A DNA stretch of 64,000 bases from Leptospira ognonensis. GTDB taxonomy: Bacteria > Spirochaetota > Leptospiria > Leptospirales > Leptospiraceae. The DNA is taken from the NCBI RefSeq assembly GCF_004770745.1, contig NZ_RQGD01000025.1:121371-185370 (forward strand). The letters are read 5' to 3'. Below are positions 46,150 through 55,202 of the stretch, piece by piece. Under the pieces are notes generated by a model that saw nothing but the letters and a program-made list of their open reading frames with translations, had not been told where the DNA came from and ran no database searches. The position numbers and the translations under genes were made by a program. How positions within the stretch are numbered: the first letter of the stretch is position 1; every line of letters starts with the position of its first letter.

Positions 46150-47460
46150 TTAACCTTTGAAAAGAGAGCGTGCGTCTAATTTATCGCCTAACTCGTAAAA
46201 TTTCTTATTTGGCTTAGCGTCTGCCAAGATTTTTGGAACAGGAAGTTTTGCGGCTTCGATCAATTTGATCGCATCTTTTGGACCGCCGAGAAAATCGACA
46301 AACGCGGAAGCGGGAACCCAATTGAATCCAAAGCCCATCGCACCATCTGTGTTTTCTTTCGTTTCCACCACTTCACCAACAAGAGAAAGTGAATAGCTGA
46401 TGTAACGGCTGATAAAATAACGTGCAAGGTCTGCTTCGAAACCGGAAGCCGATTTTACAATCGCCATGGCACCTTTATAATCAGATTCTTTGATGCAGGC
46501 TCGGGCTTGTTTGATGAAAGGAATGTCAAACTTTGGATAGGCATCATAATTACCGCTGGTGATGTTATAAACAAACTTTTCTCGTTTGCCATCCGCCGTT
46601 TTTGTCACCTTTGTGAGTCCGCCACCAGATTTCATTCCAAGTTTGCCTTCGTTAATCAACTTTTGCATGTAAGCTGGAAGTTTGAAGGTTTCGTGAGCAG
46701 AGTCCTTTGTGTTTTCGTAGATATTGTCTACGATCGCCTTATGAACATCGAGTCCCACGAAATCGGCTGTCGCCAGTGGAGACATGGCACGACCTGTATA
46801 TCCTGACATGATTTCGTCGAGGAGCGCAATGCCACCTTTATCAGCATACTTTTCTGCAAATTGACCGCATTCGTTCATCAACTGGAATCCGATTCGGTTT
46901 CCTGCGAACGCTGGTGTGTCGTTTGTATAAACTACGGCACGTCCAAGGACTTTGTCCAAGTATTCGCCGAGTGCCTTCGTTACTTTTTTATCGTTTCCTG
47001 CGTGTGTGACAAGCTCGCAGAGAATCATTTTGTAAGGAGGGTTAAAAAAATGTGTTCCGTAATAGTGTTTTTGGCCGTCCTCGTCATATGCTTTTGCAAG
47101 CCTTCCGATCGAGAGACCAGAGGAAACAGTAGATACAATCGTGCCAGGTCGTCTTGCTTTCGCTATACGGGCATTGATCGGTTCCTTCACCTCATAACTT
47201 TCAGCCACGAGCTCAAATACCCAATCGGATTCGGCTACTGCCTTTTCTAAGTCGGCATCATAGGAACCTGGAATCATTCGACCACGGATGGTATCTGTTT
47301 TGACCGAATTCACGGCGGCTTCGATCCCTTGTTTCGCCTTTTCTACGTCGCGGGCGAGCATATGGACCTTGGCACCACCGAAAGAGGCAATCACGCCTGC
47401 ACTTCCAGAGCCCATTGCCCCATTGGCACCTAAAATCGTTACTGTTTTGATTTCTCTCAT
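46150..47460 (-). CDS. 3-hydroxyacyl-CoA dehydrogenase
   Basis: 436 residues. The NAD-binding Rossmann motif [12 protein letters not shown] lies at the N-terminus. The catalytic HFFNPPYKM near 140 and [13 protein letters not shown] near 190 are those of the 3HCDH family. The C-terminal domain is followed by an extra region of about 100 residues that aligns with the second half of longer family members. There is no enoyl-CoA hydratase domain. It oxidises 3-hydroxyacyl-CoA to 3-ketoacyl-CoA, feeding the thiolase encoded downstream. Confidence 0.88.
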   Translation of the reverse strand: MREIKTVTILGANGAMGSGSAGVIASFGGAKVHMLARDVEKAKQGIEAAVNSVKTDTIRGRMIPGSYDADLEKAVAESDWVFELVAESYEVKEPINARIAKARRPGTIVSTVSSGLSIGRLAKAYDEDGQKHYYGTHFFNPPYKMILCELVTHAGNDKKVTKALGEYLDKVLGRAVVYTNDTPAFAGNRIGFQLMNECGQFAEKYADKGGIALLDEIMSGYTGRAMSPLATADFVGLDVHKAIVDNIYENTKDSAHETFKLPAYMQKLINEGKLGMKSGGGLTKVTKTADGKREKFVYNITSGNYDAYPKFDIPFIKQARACIKESDYKGAMAIVKSASGFEADLARYFISRYISYSLSLVGEVVETKENTDGAMGFGFNWVPASAFVDFLGGPKDAIKLIEAAKLPVPKILADAKPNKKFYELGDKLDARSLFKG

Positions 47461-47808
47461 GTAAATTGGTTTCCGAATCTGTTTTTACATACCGTTTTAG
47501 AAAAGGAAGAGGGCAGGAAAATCGTTTTTTTTGTCATTTTTGTTACAATGTGGCCGTGGGTGGGAAGAGGGTATGACGCTCCCCGCCCGATGGAGGGTGG
47601 GGAACTAGACCCGCCACCCAATGCGTTCTCTCTACCACGCGCCCCAAAAAAACGCGAGAGAGATTATGAACACGTAAAAATTTTCCTTTGAAATGTTCGC
47701 CTTTTCAGCTTTTGGATGTTTGGCGTCCGGGCTGGCTCACTTCGGGGTGCGCTGACGCTTCCGTCTGCCTAAGGCAGACCAAGCCCTACGGATCCGTGAC
47801 GCATATCT
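47461..47808. other. structured GC-rich non-coding island
   Basis: No gene fits this 348-base gap. From 47551 the base composition shifts to G/C-rich and shows nested inverted repeats: TGGGTGG/CCACCCA (47557-47563 and 47614-47620), enclosing CCCCGCCC/GGGTGGGG (47581-47588 and 47595-47602); then TCTCTCT/AGAGAGA (47627-47633 and 47657-47663); then the perfect palindrome GTCTGCCT-A-AGGCAGAC (47763-47779). It could be a dispersed intergenic repeat, a structured RNA or a recombination scar. Function not known. Confidence 0.55.
47763..47779. repeat. perfect 17-base palindrome
   Basis: GTCTGCCT and AGGCAGAC pair exactly around a single central A. It lies about 30 bases from the stop of the GGDEF-EAL gene and could act as a terminator stem, but no T-run follows on either strand. 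Confidence 0.5.
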
Positions 47809-49770
47809 CTAGACAGGAAATTTTTGAATGTAACGGATCATTTCATCCGTAGACACAGGTTGCGACCAGAGATAACCTTGCGCAAAATCACAGTTAAATT
47901 CTTTTAGTTTTTCTTTTGTTGCTTCATCTTCAACGCCTTCCGCGATCGTCCGTAGCCCCATCCCCGATGCCATTTGAATGATGGCCTTTACGATTGCTTC
48001 GTCCTGAATGTTTTCACTCATTTTTTTGATGAAGGATTGGTCAATTTTGAGAATTTCAACCTGAAATTTTTTAATATAACCTAGGTTAGAGTAGCCTGTC
48101 CCAAAATCATCGATCGAAAATTTTATGCCTAAATTTCTTAGTCGTAGTAGGGCATCCAAAAGAACATTGGAATCATCGATGAGGATGGACTCAGTCATTT
48201 CGATTTCTAAATACTGGGGTGGCAGACCCGAATCTCGAAGCGCGTTGAGGACTATTTCTTCTATATTTCCTCGTTTGAATTGAATGGCAGAAACATTGAC
48301 TGCGACTGTTAGATTCTTGTAACCAAGATCATGCCATGCTTTGCATTGTTTACAGGCTTCTTTTAGAACCCAATCACCAATGTCTATGATCAACCCAAAG
48401 GTCTCGGTGATAGGAATAAAGGACAGAGGGGAGATGATACCTTTTTGTGGGTGTTTCCAGCGAATTAATGCTTCTGCTCCAATCAAAGAGTTGTCTGAAA
48501 GATTAATCTTTGGTTGATAGCAAAGATAAAATTGGTTTTCGAGAATTGCCGTTCGCAAATGGAGAAGAAGGTTTAATTGTTCCTGCGTATCGACATTCAT
48601 TTTTGTATCGTAGAACACAAATCGATTTTTCGTCGTAGCTTTTGCTCGATCGAGCGCTAGGTTTGCTTTCTTTAAGAGAGAATCAAATTCTATATCATCA
48701 TCGGGTGAGATCGCGATTCCGAGGGAACATGTTGTCACATAATCGATAGATTTCAGCCGAAACGGGATAGTCATTTGATTCATAATATCGATTGCCACTT
48801 CAAATACGATATCTAGATCATTTTTTGAATCCACAATAATAAGAAATTCATCCGCACCGAGACGAGCTATCGTATCTGTCTCTCGCATAATTCCAGACAG
48901 ACGATGTGCAACTCGAAGGATAAGTTCATCTCCAATACTATGACCCAAAGAGTCATTTATGGTTTGGAAATTGTCCAAGTCTAAAACAATTAACGCTATT
49001 TTTCCTTGATTCGCTTTTGTATGTAAGTATCCTTGTTCGAATCGATCGCGAGCAAGGATCTTATTCGGAAGGCCTGTCAATAAATCATGATTAACCATAT
49101 GCTCTACGAGCAAGGTAGAACGATTGGCTTTGGCGGCCTCAGCAGTCGCTTTTACTAGAGATTCATTGAGGTCGTGAATTAAAAACCAGATGATCGCACC
49201 GATTGTGGAATAGATCAAAATGGTATCGAGAATGATTGTGTAGTCTAATTTGCGTATGTTGTGAATGTACAATCCTGTTATATTCGCATAACCCATTGCC
49301 ATGATAAAGGCAATGGTGTATGCCAAGATAATGGCAAATAGCCTGTTCGCACCAAGCGCCGCAGCACAGATCAGAATGCCAGAGAAGGCGATGAGTCCCG
49401 TATCTCGGATCCCAGAATCAATCCAAATAAAAATCGAAAAACCCATGGTTAAAACCAAGAGTAAAAGTCCACGTGCTAAGATTACCTTTCGTAAATAAAT
49501 GAAATAATAAACTAACAATAAGAAGATCGCGGTTGAGAATTTTGCGATCGTCTCAGGGAATGGAACCGTTGAGAAAGAGGATATGATAGAAATCGTCAAA
49601 GTAAACTCAGCGATCCAAAATAATTGTTTAAGTCGTCTAATCTGAAAATCGATCGGATCAAACGGAATGATTGGCTTCATCCTGGAAGAAAAAAATTTGG
49701 TGATTTTGAAACGTAGGGAAGTTTTCATTCTCTGATGCGAAATTTGAGTGCTATATTTATATGAAACCAT
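47809..49770 (-). CDS. membrane diguanylate cyclase/phosphodiesterase (GGDEF-EAL)
   Basis: 653 residues: about six membrane segments (40-205), a GGDEF domain (about 225-385) and an EAL domain (about 400-650). The GGDEF signature reads GADEF, one Gly to Ala, which weakens the case for cyclase activity. The EAL domain looks intact (AEALIRW, DDFGTGYSNLGY, IDQSFI, AEGVED), so it probably degrades c-di-GMP. An in-frame ATG at 49728 is an alternative start. It stands alone after the structured island. Confidence 0.9.
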   Translation of the reverse strand: MVSYKYSTQISHQRMKTSLRFKITKFFSSRMKPIIPFDPIDFQIRRLKQLFWIAEFTLTISIISSFSTVPFPETIAKFSTAIFLLLVYYFIYLRKVILARGLLLLVLTMGFSIFIWIDSGIRDTGLIAFSGILICAAALGANRLFAIILAYTIAFIMAMGYANITGLYIHNIRKLDYTIILDTILIYSTIGAIIWFLIHDLNESLVKATAEAAKANRSTLLVEHMVNHDLLTGLPNKILARDRFEQGYLHTKANQGKIALIVLDLDNFQTINDSLGHSIGDELILRVAHRLSGIMRETDTIARLGADEFLIIVDSKNDLDIVFEVAIDIMNQMTIPFRLKSIDYVTTCSLGIAISPDDDIEFDSLLKKANLALDRAKATTKNRFVFYDTKMNVDTQEQLNLLLHLRTAILENQFYLCYQPKINLSDNSLIGAEALIRWKHPQKGIISPLSFIPITETFGLIIDIGDWVLKEACKQCKAWHDLGYKNLTVAVNVSAIQFKRGNIEEIVLNALRDSGLPPQYLEIEMTESILIDDSNVLLDALLRLRNLGIKFSIDDFGTGYSNLGYIKKFQVEILKIDQSFIKKMSENIQDEAIVKAIIQMASGMGLRTIAEGVEDEATKEKLKEFNCDFAQGYLWSQPVSTDEMIRYIQKFPV

Positions 49771-49820
49771 CCGAGTTTCGCAATCAGAAAATTTTTTAAT
49801 TCAGTCCCAGGTTTTAATTT

Positions 49821-51383
49821 TTAGTAAACTTTTCCTAGTTGAAAGCCTAACCACTGATGTTGTTGGGGAAGACCCTTGGCAGATTGAAAGTCAATGGACT
49901 GATAATTATAATTGAGGGAGAAAAGAAATCCTGCCTCAGAAACAGAGACAAATCCTGCCCGGAAAAATCCAACGGCGCGTTTCAAATCTCCCGTATAGGT
50001 TTTATCCTCTCGGAATTCAACTTCCTGCCTAAGTAGTTCAAGAAGGGCACTCCTCTGGGTAGGGTCGAGGATGAATTGGGATAAAATTTCATAGGCATAG
50101 TACCTAACGAAGGCTGGCTGTTCTCCCCCCTTCGGGCGAAACAAGGAATAAAGAGCCATAATCCGAGCGTTCTCTGGTAGAGCTTCCCAGTTATCAGAAA
50201 TGCTTTTTATGAGTACCAACTTGAAGAGTCGTTCAATATCCTCCGCGCCGTTAAATATGATATTGAATAGCAGGTAATTTGTTCCGAAATCGTACGGATT
50301 GCTTGATCCCTTCACTAGAAATTCGTTAAAAATAATAAACCTTCTCAAAGCATTTCGACCGTTATCCTCGGAGAGGGTTCGATATAATAATTCGCGTTCG
50401 CCTGTTTCATATGTGGGGCTTTTCAAAAAGCCATCCCAGTCCCCTAGGGAAGAGCTTCTGCTTTGATTTTTATAAGTTTTGTCGGAGCCAATCTGTCCCT
50501 GAATGGTTGCATTGTATACTTGTAAGGTGGATCCTGGATTTATATAAAAATACCAATATCCTTTGCCAGGAATTTGTAGAATGGGTGCTCCGGGCATTAG
50601 AGCGGAAAAACCAGGTCCGGGATTTTGATCTACATTTCCAAATCGTAGGATGACCCCAACTGAGGCATTTGTATAAATATTCCCTAAGTTAATATTATAA
50701 TGAGTTCCAAAATATTTATGCCAAAATTTTCTCACATCTGTATTCACCCCTATTGAATAGGAGTTTGGAATTTGTGTATCCCATCCTTGCGGTGTAGGCG
50801 AGCCAATCAAATTATGAAAGTTGATTTGTGCCGACTTACCTCCAACAGACGGTCCGATCATACCGAGTTCAAGCTCGGTTGTTACACTCGATGATTCGGT
50901 CCATGAGGTTAAGGTATTTCCAACATAGCCTCGGCTGGAGTAAGGTCGATCGCCAAAGGAGACATCCGCTTTGCGAATATTTGTTGGAGTGTAAAATTCT
51001 TGTCCTGCTGTAATGCCCATTAAATACTTCGTATCTTCGGTTTTTGGGATAAACAAATGGTTCCAAACTCCAAAAATCTGGCGCGTTACATTGGATTCAG
51101 AGGCAGTTGTATTAAATTCTAGCCTGGTTCCATTGGTATAATAACGGTCGGAGAAACCGCCGAAGGCATCGTTTTCCATGATGAGACGCAATTGAGAAAA
51201 GGATTCAGGCTCTTTTTTTTCTAACTGTATCTCTTCGTTTGCTTCCGCATTTGGAAGCAACGTTTTTGCGGTCTTGGGATTTTTTACTTGGGCTAAGACA
51301 TCGAGAGAGAAAAATAGAAGGTAAGAGATTAGAATGTTGTAGACCACGATTTCACACATTGGTTTCAGCGACTGAGTTTGCAA
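49821..51383 (-). CDS. LpxR-like lipid A deacylase family protein, extended
   Basis: 520 residues with a signal peptide ending near SLDVLAQ (an alternative start ATG at 51359 places it nearer the N-terminus). Residues about 60-330 match the LpxR/DUF2219 outer-membrane barrel, with the catalytic-region motif ENDAFGGFSDRYYTNG. Known LpxR proteins are about 320 residues; this one has an added middle and C-terminal region (about 340-520) that includes a helical part (YSLFRPKGGEQPAFVRYY) and a final strand. It may remove acyl chains from lipid A; activity is not proven by sequence. Confidence 0.75.
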   Translation of the reverse strand: MQTQSLKPMCEIVVYNILISYLLFFSLDVLAQVKNPKTAKTLLPNAEANEEIQLEKKEPESFSQLRLIMENDAFGGFSDRYYTNGTRLEFNTTASESNVTRQIFGVWNHLFIPKTEDTKYLMGITAGQEFYTPTNIRKADVSFGDRPYSSRGYVGNTLTSWTESSSVTTELELGMIGPSVGGKSAQINFHNLIGSPTPQGWDTQIPNSYSIGVNTDVRKFWHKYFGTHYNINLGNIYTNASVGVILRFGNVDQNPGPGFSALMPGAPILQIPGKGYWYFYINPGSTLQVYNATIQGQIGSDKTYKNQSRSSSLGDWDGFLKSPTYETGERELLYRTLSEDNGRNALRRFIIFNEFLVKGSSNPYDFGTNYLLFNIIFNGAEDIERLFKLVLIKSISDNWEALPENARIMALYSLFRPKGGEQPAFVRYYAYEILSQFILDPTQRSALLELLRQEVEFREDKTYTGDLKRAVGFFRAGFVSVSEAGFLFSLNYNYQSIDFQSAKGLPQQHQWLGFQLGKVY

Positions 51384-51477
51384 GCTTGATCGGGAGAGGT
51401 TGGGTCTATTTTTAAAAATATGAGATTGAAATTTCGTAAATCCATAAAGGAATTGTGGAAATTGCAGAAGGTGTCAA

Positions 51478-51897
51478 ATGAAAGTAATCACGCGAAATAT
51501 TTTAGCTGTCGTTTTGGGAGCGGTACTCGGAAGTATCGTTAATATGGGAATCATCGTATTCGGGGGTTCGCTTGTGCCTCCACCAGAAGGTGCCGACGTA
51601 ATAACAATGGAAGGCTTAAAGGCATCCATGCATTTATTCCAACCCATTCATTTTCTTATGCCTTTTCTGGCACATGCTTTGGGAACTTTTTTTGGTGCTT
51701 TGGTCGCGATGCTTGTTGCGGCAAATCATAAAGAAAAATTTTCCTACGGAATTGGTATATTGTTCATGTTAGGCGGAATAGCGAATGTCTTTATGTTACC
51801 TTCCCCTCTCTGGTTTTCCATTTTGGATGTATTAGGCGCTTACCTTCCCATGTCCATCCTTGCGATTATACTGGTTCGGAAACGAGTTCAAAAGTAA
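51478..51897 (+). CDS. hypothetical four-helix membrane protein
   Basis: 139 residues, four membrane segments (ILAVVLGAVLGSIVNMGIIV, FLMPFLAHALGTFFGALVAM, YGIGILFMLGGIANVFML, LGAYLPMSILAIILV). Similar small integral proteins are widespread in bacteria and uncharacterised. The ATG follows GAAGGTG. Its last 32 bases overlap the OmpA-like gene in convergent orientation. Confidence 0.7.
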   Translation: MKVITRNILAVVLGAVLGSIVNMGIIVFGGSLVPPPEGADVITMEGLKASMHLFQPIHFLMPFLAHALGTFFGALVAMLVAANHKEKFSYGIGILFMLGGIANVFMLPSPLWFSILDVLGAYLPMSILAIILVRKRVQK

Positions 51898-52357
51898 CGG
51901 ATCTATATTTTTTTCGTTCAATACCTGTCGTGGCATTTAATACGATTGGTTTTTTGAGACGCAATCTATCCTTGGGAATTCCCTTTGAGATGAGAAAAGT
52001 ATATACATTCGTCGCTCTGGCCTTTGCTAATTCTCTATTTTTCGAACCAGTTGCATCCGCCAGCCCTTGAATCCTTACATAGGAATTGTCTGGTATAAAG
52101 ATCAGACATTCTATTAATTCCTGCAACTGTATCAAATTTGATTTGCTGAGATTGCTTTCGCCTGCGTCAAAATTAATTTGGGAGAAAGGAAGTTCGAGGA
52201 ATTCATTTTGTTCCTTTAAATGTTCTCTCGAAAGAATGATCAAATCTGTTTGCGTATTTAAACTTTTAGTGCGAGGATTCGCACTTGATTTAGAGAAAAA
52301 AACGATTAAGATGATGAAAGCAGTAAATAAGGAAATGAGAATGAAAGACAATTCCAC
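51866..52357 (-). CDS. OmpA-like peptidoglycan-binding protein
   Basis: 163 residues with one N-terminal membrane anchor (FILISLFTAFIILIVFF) and an OmpA C-terminal-like domain (about 60-160). The peptidoglycan-binding residues are visible in INFDAGESNL, IQGLADATGSKNRELAKARA and ISKGIPKDRL; the usual Asp and Arg for DAP contact are present. It would tether the envelope to the cell wall or form part of a motor or stator. No MotA-type partner is adjacent. Its 3' end overlaps the membrane-protein gene. Confidence 0.82.
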   Translation of the reverse strand: MELSFILISLFTAFIILIVFFSKSSANPRTKSLNTQTDLIILSREHLKEQNEFLELPFSQINFDAGESNLSKSNLIQLQELIECLIFIPDNSYVRIQGLADATGSKNRELAKARATNVYTFLISKGIPKDRLRLKKPIVLNATTGIERKKYRSVTFELVSEPV

Positions 52358-52390
52358 TTATTTTAGACTTTGGACATAGGTGATGCTAGA

Positions 52391-52741
52391 GTGGGAAATG
52401 TGAATAAACCGAGTAATTTTAATTTAAATCTTAAGATCCAAGTTTTTAAAACCATTATGCAAGCGCTTCGATGGGATCAGAGATTTTTGTTTGTCATACG
52501 CTTTTTAATGCAGAAAGCAAAGATTAAGAAATCCGATTTCTTTCACGGTTCTGACTTTGCATTGGAAAATCGAGAGAGATTTAAATTACAATTAGATATT
52601 CTGGCACTTCATGCGGCACTTAAACAGACGATAGGTGATGATCGTGCTCTTCGAACAATGATAAGCGTGCTGCAGACTTCGGCAAGCGAAGCATTTCTTG
52701 AAACCATGCAATTGATCACAAAACTTACCTCCATGAAATAA
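52391..52741 (+). CDS. hypothetical helical protein
   Basis: About 116 residues from a GTG at 52391, or from a GTG at 52400; the frame also opens at a TTG at 52370. It is predicted helical with no signal peptide; DFALENRERFKLQLDILALH and ALRTMISVLQTSASEAF are the clearest segments. It has no recognisable family and a weak ribosome-binding site, but its length and composition support coding. Confidence 0.55.
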   Translation: MGNVNKPSNFNLNLKIQVFKTIMQALRWDQRFLFVIRFLMQKAKIKKSDFFHGSDFALENRERFKLQLDILALHAALKQTIGDDRALRTMISVLQTSASEAFLETMQLITKLTSMK

Positions 52742-52789
52742 GGCATGGGTTGTAAAATGAGTGAGCCGAAATCTCGGCAAATTTTTAGG

Positions 52790-53242
52790 TTAACGTTTTA
52801 GTTTTGCATCAAGTTCTAAGGCTTTTCGGAGCATAATTTTTCGCATGAAGAAGCCCACTAAAAAGACGATTGCACCTACAATCACCGGCCACCAAGGAGC
52901 AGTGGTTCGCTGGAAGAAGTGATTGATGACAGCAGTTTGGTGAGGACTTGCGGGATCATAAATTACCTCTACCTGGTCCCCTTTTTTGTATTTTTCAAAA
53001 CTATGATTCCAGAATAACTTATCTAAAAATCTGATTTGTTTGCCCTCGGAAGTAGTAAACATGACCCATGCTTGGCGGTAAGGCTCGGTCACTTCCAAAT
53101 CGTAGACCTCTCCTGTTGTTTTTAATCCTTTCTGGTCTAAATCTTTTTCAATGGAGAGGTTATAAAAACCATAAATGAGTAAAACGATACCAAAGAGATA
53201 AAGTACAAATCCAACATAAGATGCGTTTCTATATCCATTCAT
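52790..53242 (-). CDS. DUF3592-type membrane protein
   Basis: From ATG 53242 it has 150 residues: one N-terminal membrane segment (YVGFVLYLFGIVLLIYGFY), a beta-rich extracytoplasmic domain with YEVIYDPASPHQTAVIN-like features and a C-terminal membrane segment (WWPVIVGAIVFLVGFFM). The two-helix layout with KGDQVEVIYDP between is diagnostic for DUF3592. The open frame upstream to 53419 overlaps the neighbouring gene and is not needed. Function unknown. Confidence 0.8.
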   Translation of the reverse strand: MNGYRNASYVGFVLYLFGIVLLIYGFYNLSIEKDLDQKGLKTTGEVYDLEVTEPYRQAWVMFTTSEGKQIRFLDKLFWNHSFEKYKKGDQVEVIYDPASPHQTAVINHFFQRTTAPWWPVIVGAIVFLVGFFMRKIMLRKALELDAKLKR

Positions 53243-53345
53243 ATGTGCATATTGTAATTTAATTTTTAATGCAGTCAAATATTTATTAATCGGCGAAGAG
53301 TTCGCCGAGGGAGATTTTAGAGAAAACCCAATTGAATTTAATTTA

Positions 53346-54176
53346 TCATTTGGGCCAGGTCGAGTAAAATCCCATACCAAAACGGACTCCTGATTCAATA
53401 AAGTCATCAAGATTGCCACTATTGCCTTTTGCGATGATTCTTGACTGGTATACCTCGCTACTTAAAAAAAAGGTCGTATCGAGCTTCCACTTGAACCCTC
53501 CCGACCAGCCTGAGCGAGCGATCAACTCCTCTGTCAAAAAACCCCGCCCAATCGAAAGCCGGAAGTAAGGATCAAAGTTACCTTGAGCAGGTAGATGAAA
53601 AGTGAGATCATAATCATAAGTGCGAAGACTTTGCGTTTTTTTTCTGTCTGGAAGAAGCCCATAAACATTAAAAAAATCCGAGAGTGCCGTTAATTCAGGA
53701 AAATATATCGCTACTGATTGCAGATTTCCGTACAAATCGCTTGTGAGTTCTGTATCATTTTTTGTTAGGTGGTAGGTAGTGATCATCGAATTTTGTAAGG
53801 AGCCACCTATCCCCAACCAGTTGGTGATTAAATATTCTAAGTTTAGTTTTTGGTTGTTGCCAGTATAGGAAAACTGTTTTTGTGCATCTTCAATGCCAGC
53901 AATTCCTAGAAATGCAAAATTTGTATCAGTGGCACCAAGGTAGCGGTAATAATTTTTTTCATAGTCATTTGATTTTGCAGACGGAGAACGAACAACTTCT
54001 CCCGCCAAACCAGCCTCGTAAAAGATGCGACCTTTTCGAATCCATGGATCCTCGGAAGGAGAGTTCTCTGCATGTAAAATGGTAGAGAATAGAAAAAGAG
54101 AAAGGCCGAAGCGAATCGACCTTATGTTTTTACCTTTCACCAATTCTCTATTTGGTTTGGATGAAGTTTGCCTCAT
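53346..54176 (-). CDS. outer-membrane beta-barrel-like hypothetical protein
   Basis: 276 residues from ATG 54176. A signal peptide (IRFGLSLFLFSTILHAEN) starts about 20 residues in, so a TTG or GTG near 54140 may be the real start. The mature part alternates strands (LNLEYLITNWLGIGGSL, FDPYFRLSIGRGFL, WSGGFKWKLDTTFFLSSEV) and ends with VRFGMGFYSTWPK, fitting a barrel. It overlaps the end of the lipoprotein gene by 29 bases if the ATG is used. Family unknown; the two may work together at the outer membrane. Confidence 0.65.
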   Translation of the reverse strand: MRQTSSKPNRELVKGKNIRSIRFGLSLFLFSTILHAENSPSEDPWIRKGRIFYEAGLAGEVVRSPSAKSNDYEKNYYRYLGATDTNFAFLGIAGIEDAQKQFSYTGNNQKLNLEYLITNWLGIGGSLQNSMITTYHLTKNDTELTSDLYGNLQSVAIYFPELTALSDFFNVYGLLPDRKKTQSLRTYDYDLTFHLPAQGNFDPYFRLSIGRGFLTEELIARSGWSGGFKWKLDTTFFLSSEVYQSRIIAKGNSGNLDDFIESGVRFGMGFYSTWPK

Positions 54177-54993
54177 GGAGATTGCAGCTTAGTGCTTGAA
54201 AATAACTCTGAGCCGCAGGAGCTGTGTAACCACCACACATAGCGTAGTATTGAACGATTTGTGCATTTGCAGAAGCAAATGCGATCGCAATGATTTCATA
54301 TTTCTTTTTACATTCTGCAAAGGAATCATACTGATACACTTTATTGTCCTGTAGTTTCGTAGCATTTGCAAAAATCTCGTCTGAAAGTAAGGTTTCAGGG
54401 CTGAGAAGTGTGGAGACAGCTGAGGAACTACCAGCGGTTGGTCTTGGGTTTAAGGAAACCGTGTAAGTTTGAGCAGATGTCGAAGCAAAGTTTGTACAAA
54501 CTATATCTAATCTTGATAAGGCGGAAGAGATCGTAATCGTTGTTCCAGCGGAGTTCGAAGAGGTAATCTGAGTCGTTCCTGCAAGGTTGACTAAATAATT
54601 ACAGGTAACCGACGTGTTTGTATTAAGAGCATTGATGATCATCGGTTCTTGGACGGTTGTTGTCCAAGTGGTAGTACCTGTCACTGCAGTTAAAGTTCCC
54701 GTTAAGTTAACGTTGCTATAGCTATTGGCACCAGGGAGTGTAAAATCGGGAGCAGCGGAGTCGGTTGTATAGCTGGGACAGGTTTTTGCGGTAATGGCTG
54801 TAGAAGCACCCGTGACTGAGGCAAGTGTATTAAGAGCACCAACAGCAACACCACTTAAACTCTGGTTGGATTTTCTAATTTCAGCTTTGATTTCTTTTCC
54901 TGTAATCGTTACTCCCTTAATTGATTTTTCATAATAATTACAAGCAATCAAATTGCTAAGTAAAATCGAAAAGAGTACATATCTTAATTTCAT
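54148..54993 (-). CDS. Thr/Ser-rich lipoprotein
   Basis: 281 residues with a lipoprotein signal (KLRYVLFSILLSNLIAC; lipobox LIAC). A long Thr/Ser/Asn/Ala-rich central region follows (for example SSNSAGTTITISSALSR), then a C-terminal part with several Cys (AECKKKYEI, YYAMCGGYTAPA, ALSCNLHEANF). The composition suggests a surface-exposed beta structure. It heads the two-gene unit with the barrel protein. Function unknown. Confidence 0.7.
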   Translation of the reverse strand: MKLRYVLFSILLSNLIACNYYEKSIKGVTITGKEIKAEIRKSNQSLSGVAVGALNTLASVTGASTAITAKTCPSYTTDSAAPDFTLPGANSYSNVNLTGTLTAVTGTTTWTTTVQEPMIINALNTNTSVTCNYLVNLAGTTQITSSNSAGTTITISSALSRLDIVCTNFASTSAQTYTVSLNPRPTAGSSSAVSTLLSPETLLSDEIFANATKLQDNKVYQYDSFAECKKKYEIIAIAFASANAQIVQYYAMCGGYTAPAAQSYFQALSCNLHEANFIQTK

Positions 54994-55202
54994 ATTTAAA
55001 ATCTCCGTTGGATAGAAATTTTATCTTGTACGGGTTTCTTTGTCAAGCAACTTCGCTATACAATTAAAAAGAAACGAAATATAACTTTCTTTAAAAACAT
55101 AACGTATGTAATGCGAAGTAAGGAAGAAAATAATATAGAATGATAATAAAAAATATACAAAGAAGATTGGGTATTGCTCCATGAATTTAAGACGGTAATT
55201 GT

